Positions 36,830-48,579 of a DNA stretch of 64,000 bases are shown here, piece after piece. The stretch lies in NCBI GenBank assembly GCA_033557465.1, contig CM066039.1, forward strand, positions 399,423,440-399,487,439. Reading direction: 5' to 3'. The DNA comes from Ichthyophis bannanicus. Taxonomy: Eukaryota; Chordata; Amphibia; Gymnophiona; Ichthyophiidae. Below the pieces are notes generated by a model, which searched no databases, was not told where the DNA came from, and saw only the letters and a program-made list of their open reading frames with translations. Every line of letters begins with the position of its first letter. The stretch's first letter is position 1. The translations under genes were made by a program, and so were the position numbers.

Positions 36830-38104
36830 GTGTTTTACCTTATCTGTTCTACATCACAGGAAACGCACTCAAACCACTCACTGACCCAAACCATCCCTAC
36901 CAAAAGGCCTGACCTGAGCTCCCTACCATCTCCCGCCGCCATGACACCGCCTGCCACAACTGCATTTTCACACCCCTTTATCAGCTGCTACGTACTACTC
37001 GCACTGACACAAGTCTCCCAAGCTCTCACCTCCACCCATAACTCCATCCCAATCCTACACAACCCATGGAAGAGGCACCACGATTACACCAACCACCAAA
37101 CAGTCAGACCCATGCACACAACACACCCTCATCTCATCTATGTGGCCCTTCACCAGGCCAGACCCCCTCAGCACAACCACGACACCCCCCCTCATGACCT
37201 GAAATGTGCCCTAATAAATACCCGCTCTATCCGAAAGAAATGGCCTGCCATATCCGACATGTTATCCACTCTTGACATCGACATCCTATGCATCACAGAG
37301 ACATGGATGTCAGAGTCAGACGCAGTTATCCTCCACCAGTTTGTCCCCCCACCCAACTTCTCCACCCACTCGTGCCCCAGAACTGACAGAAGGGGGGGAG
37401 GAGTACTCATCCTAAGCAAGACCATCCTACAATTCCAGACGATTGCATCCAGCAGCACCCCGCACCTGGACTACATCTCCATAGCGAATAAACATTGTAC
37501 CATCAACCTGCTATATCGAGCACCCTCGCCATCACCAGATGAACTTTCCTCAATTATTGACCTCGCCTGCAACCCCATCAAGACACACACATCAAACTGG
37601 ATACTAGGAGATTTCAACCTCCCCTCACTTCAAGACCCTCAAGCCAGAGCCTTCCTAGATGCTCTCGAGATGGTGGGCTATACCCAACTGATCAGCTCCC
37701 CTACCCATATCAAGCGAAATACACTTGATCTCATATTCGTACCACAATCAGCTCTCCGTCCCACATCCAATATCAACCTCTCATTATGCTCAGTACCATG
37801 GTCTGACCATAGTCTAATCAGATTCTCGATGCCCACACATCCTTCACTCTCTAACCCTCAATCCTCAAACAAACCACCAGCACCAGTTTCAAAACGCTAC
37901 CGCCCGTTCAACAGAGAAGAGATCTTAGAGAGAGCACAACCTCTCCATGACCCACCTGGACTGAATCTGGATGACATGATTTCCACATGGAACTCATGTC
38001 TCAATGCTGCAATTGACCCGCCCGCCATCAATGCTTCACATGGCAAGAGGAAGAAGGCACCTTGGTACTCGCCCGAACTAAAGACCTCCCTCCTACAACT
38101 CTGA
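36830..38104 (+). CDS. L2 (copy a) ORF with APE endonuclease
   Basis: 424 residues. A Pro/Ser/His-rich N-terminal 130 residues precede the endonuclease: ALINTRSIRKKW, ILCITETWM, RRGGGVLILSK, LLYRAPSPS, WILGDFNLPS and PWSDHSLIRFS. Ends at a TGA at 38102-38104, after which the same L2 protein continues in another frame. Confidence 0.85.
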   Translation: MFYLICSTSQETHSNHSLTQTIPTKRPDLSSLPSPAAMTPPATTAFSHPFISCYVLLALTQVSQALTSTHNSIPILHNPWKRHHDYTNHQTVRPMHTTHPHLIYVALHQARPPQHNHDTPPHDLKCALINTRSIRKKWPAISDMLSTLDIDILCITETWMSESDAVILHQFVPPPNFSTHSCPRTDRRGGGVLILSKTILQFQTIASSSTPHLDYISIANKHCTINLLYRAPSPSPDELSSIIDLACNPIKTHTSNWILGDFNLPSLQDPQARAFLDALEMVGYTQLISSPTHIKRNTLDLIFVPQSALRPTSNINLSLCSVPWSDHSLIRFSMPTHPSLSNPQSSNKPPAPVSKRYRPFNREEILERAQPLHDPPGLNLDDMISTWNSCLNAAIDPPAINASHGKRKKAPWYSPELKTSLLQL

Positions 38105-38957
38105 CAGCTGGAGAGACGCTGGCGCCGCTCCAGATCGGCTGAAAACCAGGAAGCTTACACTGCCCAGCTGGGCACCCACCGAGCAGCAGTTTCAAGGAGA
38201 ATGAGGCAATACCACGCTGAAGTTCTACAACGATCCCTGAATAAACCACACAAGCTTTTCAACATTGTCAAATCCTTAGTAAAAGAACCCTTTACTGACC
38301 AGGCAAACCAGCCAGACCCACAGGAATATGCAGACTACCTGCAAACCAAAACAAACCAAGCCATCTTACCCGCTAGCACCGGGTCTCTGGACATGACGCA
38401 TGCCCCTTCCCTCCCCACCCTCACCCCCACAAGTCCTAATAGATACCCAACGTACCATCTCCACCTTCTCTACCCCAACTGAAAGAGAAATACAAGACAT
38501 CATTATGAATATAAACACTACCACAGCACCTAACGACCCATGTTCTGCATTCTGGATAAAAACCCTACTGATCGAGCTCAGTCCCTTCCTGGCAAAACTC
38601 ATCGGAACCTCATTCCAGACAGGCATCTTCCCCCAAAGCCTAAAACAAACTTCAATCAGACCGCTGCTGAAGAACAATAAACTAGACCCCGCAAAGATGG
38701 ACTCATACAGACCCATCTCCAGTATACCGCTCCTAGCTAAAATCACAGAAAAAATAGTCCACCGTCAACTGAGCCAACATATAGAGAATAATGCACCCCT
38801 CGATCCCTGCCAGCATGGGTTTCGGGAGCTACATGGCGTGGAAACCTTGTTAACAACCCTATTCAGCACTCTAATGATAGGGTTGGATAACATCAAACAA
38901 GGATTTGCCCTCATCTTCCTCGACATCGCGGCAGCTTTCGACTCCGTCAGCCATGAT
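38105..38957 (+). pseudogene. L2 (copy a) linker and RT N-terminal part
   Basis: After the frame break: QYHAEVLQRSLNKPHKLFNIVKSLV, then RT blocks NTTTAPNDPC, YRPISSIPLLAKI, QHGFRELHGVETLL and IFLDIAAAFDSVSHD. Interrupted at 38957 by a minus-strand L2. Confidence 0.83.
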
Positions 38958-40165
38958 TTATTTATTTATTTATTTAGCAAGCATTTGTAGCCCGCTCCTT
39001 CCAGTGATCAGAAGCGGGTAGGATTACTATTGTGAAACTGCCGAATCAAGGCAGGTACAAATTTTGTTTACATACAGATTGTCAGAAAAGCACATCATAC
39101 AGAGTTAACACTTCTTAGCTATGGGGGAGTTCATTTACATATATACATAAATACAAATATACAGGATAATCTTCTTGGACTGTCGAATCAAGGCAGGTAC
39201 AAATTTTGCTTACATACAGAATGTCAGAAAAGCACATCATACAGAGTTAACACTTCTTAGCTATGGGGGAGTTCATTTACAGATATACATAAATACATAT
39301 ATACAGGATAATCTTCTTGGACACAGTGGTCAGGGGCTGCTCCATCTGTGGGTTTAGTTCAGGTTGAAATGTGATTGGAAAATGTGCGTTTTGAGTTTCT
39401 TTCTGAAGTCTAGAAGGTCATTGCTAGCTCGTAGTTCTGGTGGGAGTTGGTTCCACAGTGTTGGCGCCACATTTGAGAAAGCCCTGTGGCTGGTGTTAGT
39501 TTTGGCAGATCTTATATCTGTTGGAGTGTGAAGGATGTTGGAATTGTGGGTTCTTCTGTTTCGGGTAGGAGGTTGCAATCTTACTAGGTTGTTGAGGAAG
39601 GAAGGTGCTAAGTTGTGGATGAGTTTGAAGGTGGTTGTTAGTATTTTGTATTTTGTGCGAGCTGTTATGGGTAGCCAGTGTAATTGAATTAGCACTGGTG
39701 TGATGTGGTCACTTAGATTTTTCTTCATTATGACCCTGGCAGCTACATTTTGTGCCATTTGTAATATGTTTAGGGTTTTTTTAGGTAAACCTTGTAGGAT
39801 GGCGTTGCAGTAGTCAAAATGTGGCATGATGAGTGCTTGGGCCACTGTTCTGAAGTCTTGGGGATCAATAATATTCCGAATGGGTTGGAGCACTCTAAGC
39901 TTGTGGAAAACTGCTCTGTTGGTCTTTCGGAGGTGTTTTTCCATCTTTAGGTCACAGTCAAATGTGACTCCTAGATACTTTATTTCTTTTTTTGTTTGGT
40001 AAGTGTTGTTACATAGTGTTATTGATGTGGGAGGGTCAAAATTCGGTTCTTTGGAGATATACATTACTTCGATTTTTTTGTGATTAATTGACATGCTACT
40101 TTGTTGTAACCAGTCTTGCATCTCTCCGATACATGTCTCCAGTGGGTTGTAGTCTGGGTTTTGAT
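38958..40165 (-). mobile_element. L2 (copy b), nested 3' part
   Basis: Minus orientation: T-rich tail at 38958, a 3' UTR with a 142-base duplication, and the RT C-terminal part open from about 40190 to 39354 (MYISKEPNF, IKYLGVTFD, LIMPHFDYCNAILQGLPKK, ITPVLIQLHWLPI, APTLWNQLPPEL). 5'-truncated. The interrupted L2 rejoins with tgat at both joints. Confidence 0.88.
39038..39321. repeat. 142-base tandem duplication in L2-b 3' UTR
   Basis: Two units (39038-39179 and 39180-39321) beginning ctg(c/t)cgaatcaaggcaggtacaaatttt, differing at only a few positions. Confidence 0.92.
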
Positions 40166-41140
40166 CTACTCCTGTCCTGCCTTGTCGAGAAGGGAATCCA
40201 CAGCACCGCCCTCGCATGGTGTGCCTCATACCTAAATGACAGATGGCAGCATGTCCGCTCCGGTACCTCAATTTCCACCCCATTCCCACTAAAGAAGGGC
40301 GTCCCTCAAGGTTCTTCACTCTCCGCCCTCTTCTTCAACATCTATATGCAGCCTATCTGCAACATCATCAGGTCCTTCAGCGTGAACTGCCTAGTATACG
40401 CTGACGATGTCCTCATGTTCACCCCAATACATACTGATCACCCAGATTTATCCCGGCTATCCTCATGCTTCAACGCAGTCACAGACTGGCTACAATCTCA
40501 GAAGCTTAAAATAAACCTTAAAAAAACGTAGGTACTCTTCATCAGTAGAGACCAAGCATTCACCCCGCCCCCTTCATTGAAAGTACGTGATGCCAAGCTT
40601 CTCACGAAGACAATGATTCGATACCTTGGAGTAACGCTCGACCAACATCTCAACTTAAATGCCCAGATAAGCAACATGTCAAAGGCGATTTACCACAAAG
40701 TCCGGATGCTACATCATATGAGGCAGCTACTAGAGCCAGAAGACTTTCGAACAGTCTTTCAGGCACTAGTGATGCCCCACTTCGACTACGCGAACTCCAT
40801 ATTCCACTGCCTTCTGAAGTGCACACTACAACCTTTGCAGCTAGCAATGAACACGGCAGCCAGAACCCTTCACCAAGCCTCTAGAAGAGACCATACCACC
40901 CCTATCCTGAAAACCCTACATTGGCTCCCGGTATGCTATAGGATTATCTTCAAAATCTTAACAATAACATTCAAAGCCATCAACAAATGCACGTCCAGCG
41001 CCCTCTCTGAACTTATCCAAATCACCCCCCCCCCCAAGAGACTGAGAAGATCTGCCGCCACCAACTCCCTTCTACTCCCGAAAACCATCACCAAATGCAC
41101 CAAGACTACTAGAAACCGTGCCTTTGCTCTATCTGCACCT
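40166..41140 (+). pseudogene. L2 (copy a) RT C-terminal part
   Basis: Resumes in frame: WCASYLNDRWQHVRSG, GVPQGSSLSALFFNIYMQ and catalytic YADD (CLVYADDVLMF). A single TAG at 40529-40531 occurs where copy d (58404-60146) has an open codon. Continues RYLGVTLDQHL and LVMPHFDYANSI. Cut at 41140 by a solo LTR. Confidence 0.86.
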
Positions 41141-42724
41141 TGTCAGACGGGGGCCTGGGTGAGAATGTTCACAGTCTTGGCAAAGGCATATATTAATATG
41201 ATTTGCAAGGGATTGTGGGAAATGTAGTCCATTCACACCAGACACAGCCGTTCACAATAATTAGTTGTGCTTGAGTGTAAAGCCAATAAGATATTTATTT
41301 ATGGGGTTATTTCTCCCAACACAGATATGCTTGGTAGCACATAAAACAGGATACTTGCTTTCAGTGTTAAACTTAGAAAAAAAAAATCAGGAAAACAACA
41401 GCTGAACTTGTCAGGCAATCAAAACAAAAGCATAAAGACCATGAGGGTAACAGAATGGTCTTTTCTGTAGGCTCTAGCTAATATTTTCTTAGCAGTGCAT
41501 CAAACAACAAACAAAACCCACAAAGTAGGGAAAAACTGTTCTTTTCAGGTTAACTTCTTATATCTTCACACATAGACTCAGAAGTGATTTCCTCAGAGCT
41601 CACAAGCAATTAGGTAAGGCTCAATTGCTAGCAGTTACCCAGCTGAAACCCCTTAGCTGGCTTGCTTTCTACTGCGTGGCTCAAATCCTACTCAGGAGCT
41701 TTTCTGAGTAGATTAAAGAACAAGTTTGTATTTCTTTGTGATGGTTGTTGTACTTTGTAACAGTAAATTACCAAAGGAGTTTAGACAGAGAGCAATCCAT
41801 GTATTCACAGCCTGTATCTACCACCTCTCCCCCTTCTTCAACAATCATGGGTTCAATATCATGGATTGGCACAGAGGAATTTCTCAATGGAGCACTCTCA
41901 GGAGAATACTTGTTTCCCTGCTGTCTTTCAAGGGTATAGCTAGGGCATAGATCAGTGTTCATACCTGAGCTTCCATTGCTGTTAGAGTTCCTCTCTAAAT
42001 AGCCTGGCCAGTATGTAGTCCAGTTCTTATGTCTAGCCTTCCAATCCAGATCCCTGGACACTGGATCTCTAATCACATACCTTCTGGCACGGGTCTTAGG
42101 GTCCCTTCCATGTGCAGCCGTCTCCCTCACAGGTACCGTCTGGAGATTCCTAGCTCTGCAGCACCATTCCTCTGGCTTTCCCCAGTCCAATGGTGTAAGC
42201 TTGCCTTTGGAATGCCTTCCAGTATACGTACTGCTCTGGACTCCTTTAGACCTCCCAAAAGCTTTTCTCTTCTTTCTTCCAAAGGGTTTATTGCCCTCTC
42301 TGTCCGTCCGCTCTGGCTTCTGCTTCTGATGATCCTCCAGATGATGAAGCTGTCCAAGATGAGGATATCCAAGCTGATCAAGACAATGAGGATGATTCTG
42401 AGGATGATTCTCTGTAGAATAAACTCTACCTTTATTCTGCTTAGATGAGTGCTCCACCCTAGCACAGCGCAGCTGTGCTGAATCAGGCCCTGCCCTTTGA
42501 GATGAGTGCTTGGGGATTACCTCATAGCCCTCCTGATTGAACACACGTTTCCCCACTTCAGCTCTTCTAATGGCTGTTGGAAACCTGGTGCATTCTGGGA
42601 CTGGTAGTCTTTTATGGAAAAATTCTGTTTTCTTATTTCTACCAGAACTGACAGGTTGCTTGTTCAGAGTCACTTCACCTTTTCTATAGCTCCTTCCTGA
42701 GCTATGATAAGCTTCCTTATCACA
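41141..42724 (-). repeat. Group A solo LTR inside L2
   Basis: 1584 bases, TGTGATAAGGAAGC to CTGACA on the minus strand, with target duplication acct (41137-41140, 42725-42728). Somewhat diverged from the array LTRs and slightly longer. Shows that LTR-LTR recombination has removed one element of this family here. Confidence 0.94.
41768..42724 (-). CDS. LTR-encoded ORF, group A, solo LTR copy
   Basis: 318 codons, uninterrupted despite visible divergence from the array copies (for example an extra segment near 42345-42410). Same CDKEAYHSSG start, WKARHKNWTTYWPGY block and C-terminal IEPM...YMDCSLSK. The maintained frame across diverged copies supports past selection on the protein. Confidence 0.72.
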   Translation of the reverse strand, partial: CDKEAYHSSGRSYRKGEVTLNKQPVSSGRNKKTEFFHKRLPVPECTRFPTAIRRAEVGKRVFNQEGYEVIPKHSSQRAGPDSAQLRCARVEHSSKQNKGRVYSTENHPQNHPHCLDQLGYPHLGQLHHLEDHQKQKPERTDREGNKPFGRKKRKAFGRSKGVQSSTYTGRHSKGKLTPLDWGKPEEWCCRARNLQTVPVRETAAHGRDPKTRARRYVIRDPVSRDLDWKARHKNWTTYWPGYLERNSNSNGSSGMNTDLCPSYTLERQQGNKYSPESAPLRNSSVPIHDIEPMIVEEGGEVVDTGCEYMDCSLSKLLW

Positions 42725-42728
42725 ACCT

Positions 42729-43171
42729 TCATGCTGGAACACCTTACCAACCAACATCCGTGCCATAGACAACCTTCACCAATTCAGAAAGGCACAGAAG
42801 CACCACCTCTTCCTCCAATGCTTTGCCAACTCAGACGACATCACGTAGCCACATCTCAACCCTACCCAACACCCACAGAGTAGACACACCACTCACCCTC
42901 TCTGATCCCCTAACCCCCCCTCCCCTGGTAACCCCCCCGACCGACCTTGATTCTACACATCCCGGCGACCTGTAAATACTGTGCATAGATATATTGAGTC
43001 CTTGTACCAATATGTATATAGTTTTATCTGTTCAGCAAGTTTAAATTCCTTGTTCTACTGTAAGTCCAATGTAGACTCCCCACACTGGACATTTATGTTA
43101 TTTGTGAACCGCGCTGATGTTGAAGAGTGTGGTATAGAAAAATGCTAAATAAAATAAAAAATAAAAATAAA
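42729..43171 (+). mobile_element. L2 (copy a) 3' end
   Basis: The last RT codons (FRKAQKHHLF), then a 3' UTR ending accgcgctgatgttgaagagtgtggtatag and an A/T-rich tail at 43140-43171, the same terminal form as 60530-60593. Confidence 0.85.
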
Positions 43172-43404
43172 GGGATAGCCCAGAGAGCACTGACTTTCAA
43201 AGTACAACCAAAGTGGAAAAAACCACACACGGGACTGCTGAGCTCAGACCACGCCCAAGCTCCAAGGCAACCAAGAGAGGTAATGAGAAGCACCTGGGGG
43301 AGGAGTTTGAGGCTGTAGGGCAGCCCCACTCATTTAAGCCTCAGGGAACAGGAAGAAGGGAGACCACCAGGAAAACGGAGGGCGAGGAGATCACGAGGGA
43401 ACCT

Positions 43405-44418
43405 TAAGAACATAAGAAATGCCATACTGGGTCAGACCGAGGTCCATCAAGCCCAGTATCCTGTTTCCAACAGTGGCCAATCTAGGTCATAATTACCTAG
43501 CAGTTTCCCCAAAAGACACAGGTTCTGCAGTGCTTGTACTAGGCCAAGCATTGATATCCTGGGTCCCTTTTTAATAGTGGTTTATGGACCTTTCCTCCAG
43601 GAACTTGTCCAAACCTTTTATAAACCCAGCTATACTAACAGCCCTTACTACATCCTCCGGTAACAGATTCCAGAGTTTGATTACACGTTGAGTGAAGAAA
43701 TATTTTCTCCTATTTGTCTTAAATAGTTTACCCTGTAGCTTCATTACATGTCCCCTAGTCCTTCTATATTCTGATAGCGTAAACAATTGATCCACGTTTA
43801 TCCGTTCCACTCCATTCACTAATTTATACACCTCTATCATATCTCCCCTCAGCCGTCTCTTTTCCAGGTTAAAGAGCCCTAACCTTTTTAGCCTCTCTTC
43901 ATAGGAGTAGCCTTCCATCCCCTTCACCAATTTGGTGGCTCTTCTCTGTACTTTTTCTAATAACTCTATGTCCTTTTTAAGATACGGTGACCAGAATTGC
44001 ACACAATATTCAAGGTGCGGTCGTACCATGGAGCGATACAGAGGCATTATAATATCCTTTGTTTTATTCTCCATCCCTTTCCTTATGATACCTAGCATTC
44101 TATTTGCTTTCTTGGCCGCCGCTGCACACTGGGCGGAGGGTTTTAACATGTTATCCACGATGACTCCTAAATCTTTTTCCTGGGTGGTGGTTTCTAATGT
44201 GGAGCCTTGCATCGTGTAACTATAGTGTGGGTTGTTCTTTCCTAGGTGCATAACTTTGCACTTGTCCACATTAAATTTCATCTGCCATTTGGATGCCCAG
44301 TCTTCCAATTTATCCAGATCCTCCTGCAGTTTTCCACAATCCTCTTGGGTTTTAACAACTTTAAACAGTTTTGTGTCATCTGTAAATTTGATAACCTCAC
44401 TAGTTATTCCCTTTTCCA
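43405..44418 (-). mobile_element. CR1 (family B), 5'-truncated 3' end
   Basis: AAGAACATAAG tail, 3' UTR and the RT C-terminal 245 residues in an intact frame (44308-43571: [38 protein letters not shown]). Candidate target duplication agggaa. Confidence 0.86.
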
Positions 44419-44762
44419 GGGAAGGAGGAAGGAAAGGAATCTTTCAGGGAAGCTGAGAGAGAGAGGTGCTCCAAAGACAGCCTCAGAAGGGATTCCCATT
44501 GCAGCCAAAACACAGGAAACTACAGCCCTGAAGGAAGCCCGTGTTGTAGAGGAATTACAGCTGGCCCTGGGTACAGGAGTGTTTGGCCTGAGGAAGCTGC
44601 AGACTATGAGCAAGGTACGGGAATAGCCCAGCAGGAGCCTGGGGGGAGAGTTTCACTTCCGGAAAGGCCTTTGAAAAGAACTGTTGCTAGAAAGAAGGTG
44701 AGCCCATTAGAAATCTTGAACAGTTTATTGAAAGATAAGGATCTCCATAGCCCATCAAAACC

Positions 44763-44960
44763 CCTGAACCTAGAGAGAGGTCTCGCTGGGAAAAGGTTTT
44801 AAAATTGTTAGAAGAAATTAAGCCTACGTTCCCACAAGCTGATTCCAGTCAGGAGACAACAGATCCTGATTATGAGGGCATGCAGATAGATAATTATGAT
44901 TCTGATAATGCCTCTACAGAATCTCAAATGGATTGCTCTTTTTGTATAAAGACAAAATGA
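44763..44960 (+). pseudogene. LTR-encoded ORF relic, group E
   Basis: The frame ends GMQIDNYDS...QMDCSFCIKTK and a stop. The order MQI, acidic stretch, MDCSFC parallels the C-termini of groups C and D. Upstream frames (44440-44760) are charged and possibly related, but broken. Confidence 0.45.
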
Positions 44961-45729
44961 AGAAGCTATAGGGTTTAAATGTGGAAAGACCCAGAAGCTA
45001 TGATACCAATATGTCTTGTGCCTAGAGTGCTGATAATGTTTGAAATGAAGTTGCTGGTGTTTTAAAGCAGCTAGAAAATATTCAAAGGCTTGATTTGAAT
45101 GTTTAAGAAAGAACTATCTGAGTGGGCAGCAGCCAGAAGTAAAAGAAGCTTTAATTTGAATATTGCACAGTTTGGAAAAGCAGTTGTTTAAGCCAGAAGT
45201 AAAGGAACTATCAAGCTGCATTATGTAACAGCTGAAGAAGAAATTGCAACTTTTGTCACTGTGAAGTTCTTGATCTGAAAATTCTTTTTCTTTTGTGGGA
45301 GAAGTATCCTAATTTTGTTAATATGTGTTTTTGGTGCAAAGGAAGCAAAAAATAAATTTTCCTGTGTTTTTGCCTTCAAACCCTCGACCTACTCATCATT
45401 TCACACAACTACAAGCCCCAGAAGCCTCGGCTCTGGGAACCCATACCAAAAGGGACATTAGGAGGTACGCCCCCACCTATAGGCAACCGCCTAGACAAGT
45501 GGGGGCGCCACACCTGAAAGATGCTTTTTTGGTAACAACAGCCTCTCTAGCCTCACCTTTAAACCATGCTGGCAGTTTATTGGACTTCCTTCCACTTTTC
45601 TTAAAGCGTGGAATACAGCTGGTCTGTGCTTCCAAGATAGTATTTTTTAACAACACCCAAGCTTCATGTAAGTCTTTGACCTTTGCAACTGTTCCTTTTG
45701 GTTTTTTCTTAACTATTTTCCTCATTTCA

Positions 45730-46496
45730 TCATAGTCTCCCGTTTTGAAAGTTAAAAGGCAGTACTATGGATTTCCTTACCATCCCTCCTCCATTAATTA
45801 AATCAAACACAATCATGCTATGATCACTACTGCCAAGTGGCCCCAACACCCTTATCTCTTGCACCAGATCTGGTGTTCCTCTAAGGACTAAGTCCATAAT
45901 GGCTTCCCCTCTGATTGGTTCATAAACCAGCTGCTCCAAGAAGCAGTCATTTATTTCATCTAGAAACTTTATCTCCCTAGCATGTCCTGCCATGAGAGTG
46001 ACCCAGTCAATACTGGGGTAATTGAAATCACCCATTATTATTACTGTTCTGTAACTTCTGTTAGCTTCCCTGATTTCTTTGAGCATTTCATCATCCATTT
46101 GTTCATTCTGGCCAGGCGGTCGATAGTACAACCCCACTGCCATTGCCTTCCCCTTTTTACATGGAATTTCAATTCATAGAGATTCTAAAGCGAATTTTGT
46201 TTCCTGAAAACCTTAGTCCTTTGTGACTCAATGCCCTCTCTGACATAGAGCGCAACCCCTCCACCAATTTGATCAGCTCTGTCGTTATGATATAGTTTGT
46301 ACCCAGGTATCACAGTGTCCCACTGGTTGTCCTTCTTCCACCATGTCTCTGAGATACCAATCATATCTAACTTCTCATTTAGTGCTATATCTTCTAACTC
46401 TCCCATCTTATTTCTTAGACTTCTAGCATTTGCATACAAGCATTTTAGAGACTGTATTTTATTCATATTAATCTGGTTATCGGTAGGCAGGGGCAA
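45730..46496 (-). pseudogene. CR1-B endonuclease
   Basis: ANARSLRNKMGELED, IGISETWWKKDNQWD, GGGVALYVRE, VIIMGDFNYPSIDWV and GSSDHSMIVF. Split near 46180 by a frame change; otherwise well preserved. Confidence 0.82.
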
Positions 46497-46670
46497 TTGG
46501 GAATCTTTAAGCTCTGTCTACTCTGTACTCAAGGGCATTTGGGCTACCTTTTGTCTTTATTGGAACCTCTCTGCTGATGTGCCCTTACTTCATTTTTTTG
46601 GTAGTATCCTTCAAAGATACATTGTTCCGAACCATGTGCTCTTGGGTGACTGTCGGCTCTCCCCTATTAT

Positions 46671-47425
46671 CTAGTTTAAAAGCTGCTTTATCTCCTTTTT
46701 AAAGCTTAATGCCAGCAGCCTGGTTCCATCCCGGTTAAGGTGAAGCCCATCCCTTCGGAAGAGCCACTCCTTTCCCCAGAATGTTCCCCAGTTCCTAACA
46801 AATCCAAACCCCTCATCTTTGCACCACTGTCTCATCCACACATTGAGACTCCGGAGCTCTGCCTGCCTTTTGGGTCCTGTGCGTGGAACTGGAAGCATTT
46901 CAGAGAATGCTACCCTGGAAGTTCTGGATTTCAACTTCCTACCTAACAGCCTAAATTTAGCCTCCAGAACCTCCCTACCTCATTTTCCTATGTCATTGGT
47001 ACCGACATGTGCCAAGACAGCAGACTCCTCCCCAGCACTCTCTAAGACCTTGTTTAGGTGGCGCATGAGGTCCACTACCTTCACACCAGGCAGGCATGTT
47101 GCCAGGCGATCCTCATGTCCCCCAGCCACCCAGCTATCTACATGCCTAATGATCGAATCACCAACTACAACGGCTGTCCTAAACCTTCCCTCATGGGCAC
47201 ATGGCCCTGGAGAAACTTCCTCGGTGCAAGAGGGTTTTACATGACCTGGAGGACAGGTCCTAGCTATAGGATCACTTCCTGCCACACCAGGGTGATGCTC
47301 TCCTGTCACCTGACCTCTCTCCACCATGGCAACAGGGATGCTGCCAGACTGGAGGTGGGACTTCAGGACTATATCCCTGTATGTCTCGTCTATGTACCTC
47401 TCTGTCTTCCTTATATCTTCCGTAA
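46671..47425 (-). pseudogene. CR1-B ORF1 with GDSL-type esterase
   Basis: DIRKTERYIDE, then VVVGDSIIRHVD (nucleophile block), DLMRHLNKVLE, LAHVGTNDIGK and, after a frame break near 46980, RRDGLHLNRDGTRLLA (catalytic Asp/His block). The esterase domain is known from CR1 ORF1. Confidence 0.82.
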
Positions 47426-47735
47426 AGAAATATTTCCTCATATCACTCCTGAATCTATCCCCTTTCACCATCATCCCTTGTCCCCTCGTAGCAGAGCTTG
47501 CTTTCAATCGAAAGAGACTCTCCTCCTGTGCATTTATGCTACGGAGGTAATAAAACATCTCAATCATATCACCTCTATCCAGCCTTTCCTCTAAGGTGTA
47601 CAAATTAAGATCCTTAAGTCTATTCTCATATGCTTTATAATGAAGACCACTAACCGTTTTAGTAGCCACCCACTGTACTGACTCCAGCCTGTTTATATCC
47701 TTTTCAAGGTGTGGTCTCCAAAATTGCACACATTA
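47426..47735 (-). mobile_element. CR1 (family A) RT C-terminal piece
   Basis: QFWRPHLEKDINRLES to RFRSDMRKYFF. Interrupted on its 5' side by the pogo-type element. Confidence 0.8.
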
Positions 47736-47899
47736 CTGTATTTTCTTGCATAAACCGCACGCGCTATACACGTTTTTACCTACCGCGCAACCCTCTCGTG
47801 CGGTATTTGCGAGGGCGCATTATACCGAAACTTTATTACAAGGAACAGATTCCATAAAAGAGAACTTACAAGAATATAATGGTTTAAATATATATTTAA

Positions 47900-48229
47900 T
47901 TAATTTTCATCATCCGATTCCATAAAACCTTCGAAATCACTCCCCTCATCAACATCATCATCATTGAAATAATTTAAAACCGTCTGGAGACGCTCTTCCG
48001 TAACATATGCACTTTCATCGTCACTCCTTTTGACATTTTCATCATCATCTTCGTCATCACTACGCACCCGATCCTCGTTCTTATAAACAATCCCAGCTTT
48101 TCGGAATCCATTTCTTATGGTTTCCTGGGATATTTTGTCCCAAGCAGAACACAACCAATTGCAGATTTCCGTTAATGTAGCCCTCTTTAATCGTCCCGAT
48201 GGTGTGAATTCATGAATTCCCCGCTGCAT
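47900..48229 (-). pseudogene. Pogo-type transposase C-terminus
   Basis: LTEICNWLCSAWDKISQETIRNGFRKAGIV matches the end of pogo DDE transposases, followed by an Asp/Glu-rich tail. The DDE residues lie in the deleted middle. Confidence 0.8.
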
Positions 48230-48579
48230 CCAATTATCCCACTAGCATGGAAACGTGAAATTCCTCTTTCATTGGCCAGCAGTTTTGCTTTGAATTGAAT
48301 TGCGATAGTTGAGACAGCTTGATTTTGCTCCCTTCTAGACATAATCCACTTTTTTAAGTCACTCTCTAGCTCTGGCCACTTTTCTTTGGGACCCCGACGC
48401 GCACGTTTTCGCAGGTTCATCTCCTCTAGCGCCGTTTTCTCCTTTCTCCAGTCGCGAACAGATGACTCACCAACATCAAATTCTCTTGCTGCTGCTCTGT
48501 TGCTTGTTTCTTCGGCTTTTGCCACAACTTTCAGCTTGAAGTCCGCAGTATAAGACTTGCATTTAATTCCGGGCATGAT
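48187..48579 (-). pseudogene. Pogo-type transposase N-terminus (Brinker/psq-like HTH)
   Basis: From the Met at 48579: SYTADFKLKVVAKAEE, NRAAAREFDVGESSVRDWR and RGPKEKWPELESDL, the Brinker-type DNA-binding fold of pogo-like transposases, then the start of a second HTH. Ends after a deletion junction near 48230. Confidence 0.82.

Larger units (their letters stand above)
43172..45527 (+). mobile_element. Eroded LTR-like sequence (group E) split by CR1-B
   Basis: 43172-43404 and 44419-45527 lie on either side of a CR1-B copy, with agggaa at both joints. The right part ends an ORF with an MDCSFC signature and has an AATAAA near 45350 followed by cctgtgttttt and caactacaag blocks seen in the group C LTR. 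Exact borders and a TG start are not visible, so the LTR assignment is an inference. Confidence 0.5.
45528..47425 (-). mobile_element. CR1 (family B), ORF1 and endonuclease part
   Basis: Continuous family-B sequence from ORF1 (47425) to the post-endonuclease linker (45528). Its right edge joins CR1-A RT sequence at 47425, creating a spurious fused ORF (47729-46980). Confidence 0.82.

Noticed and set aside
45453..45510. DNA-transposon end at the hairpin acgcccccac...gtgggggcg
   Set aside because: A short inverted repeat only; no partner end or target duplication was found.
46980..47729. 249-residue ORF with RT-like start and esterase-like end
   Set aside because: It is a junction of CR1-A RT with CR1-B ORF1, not a designed fusion.
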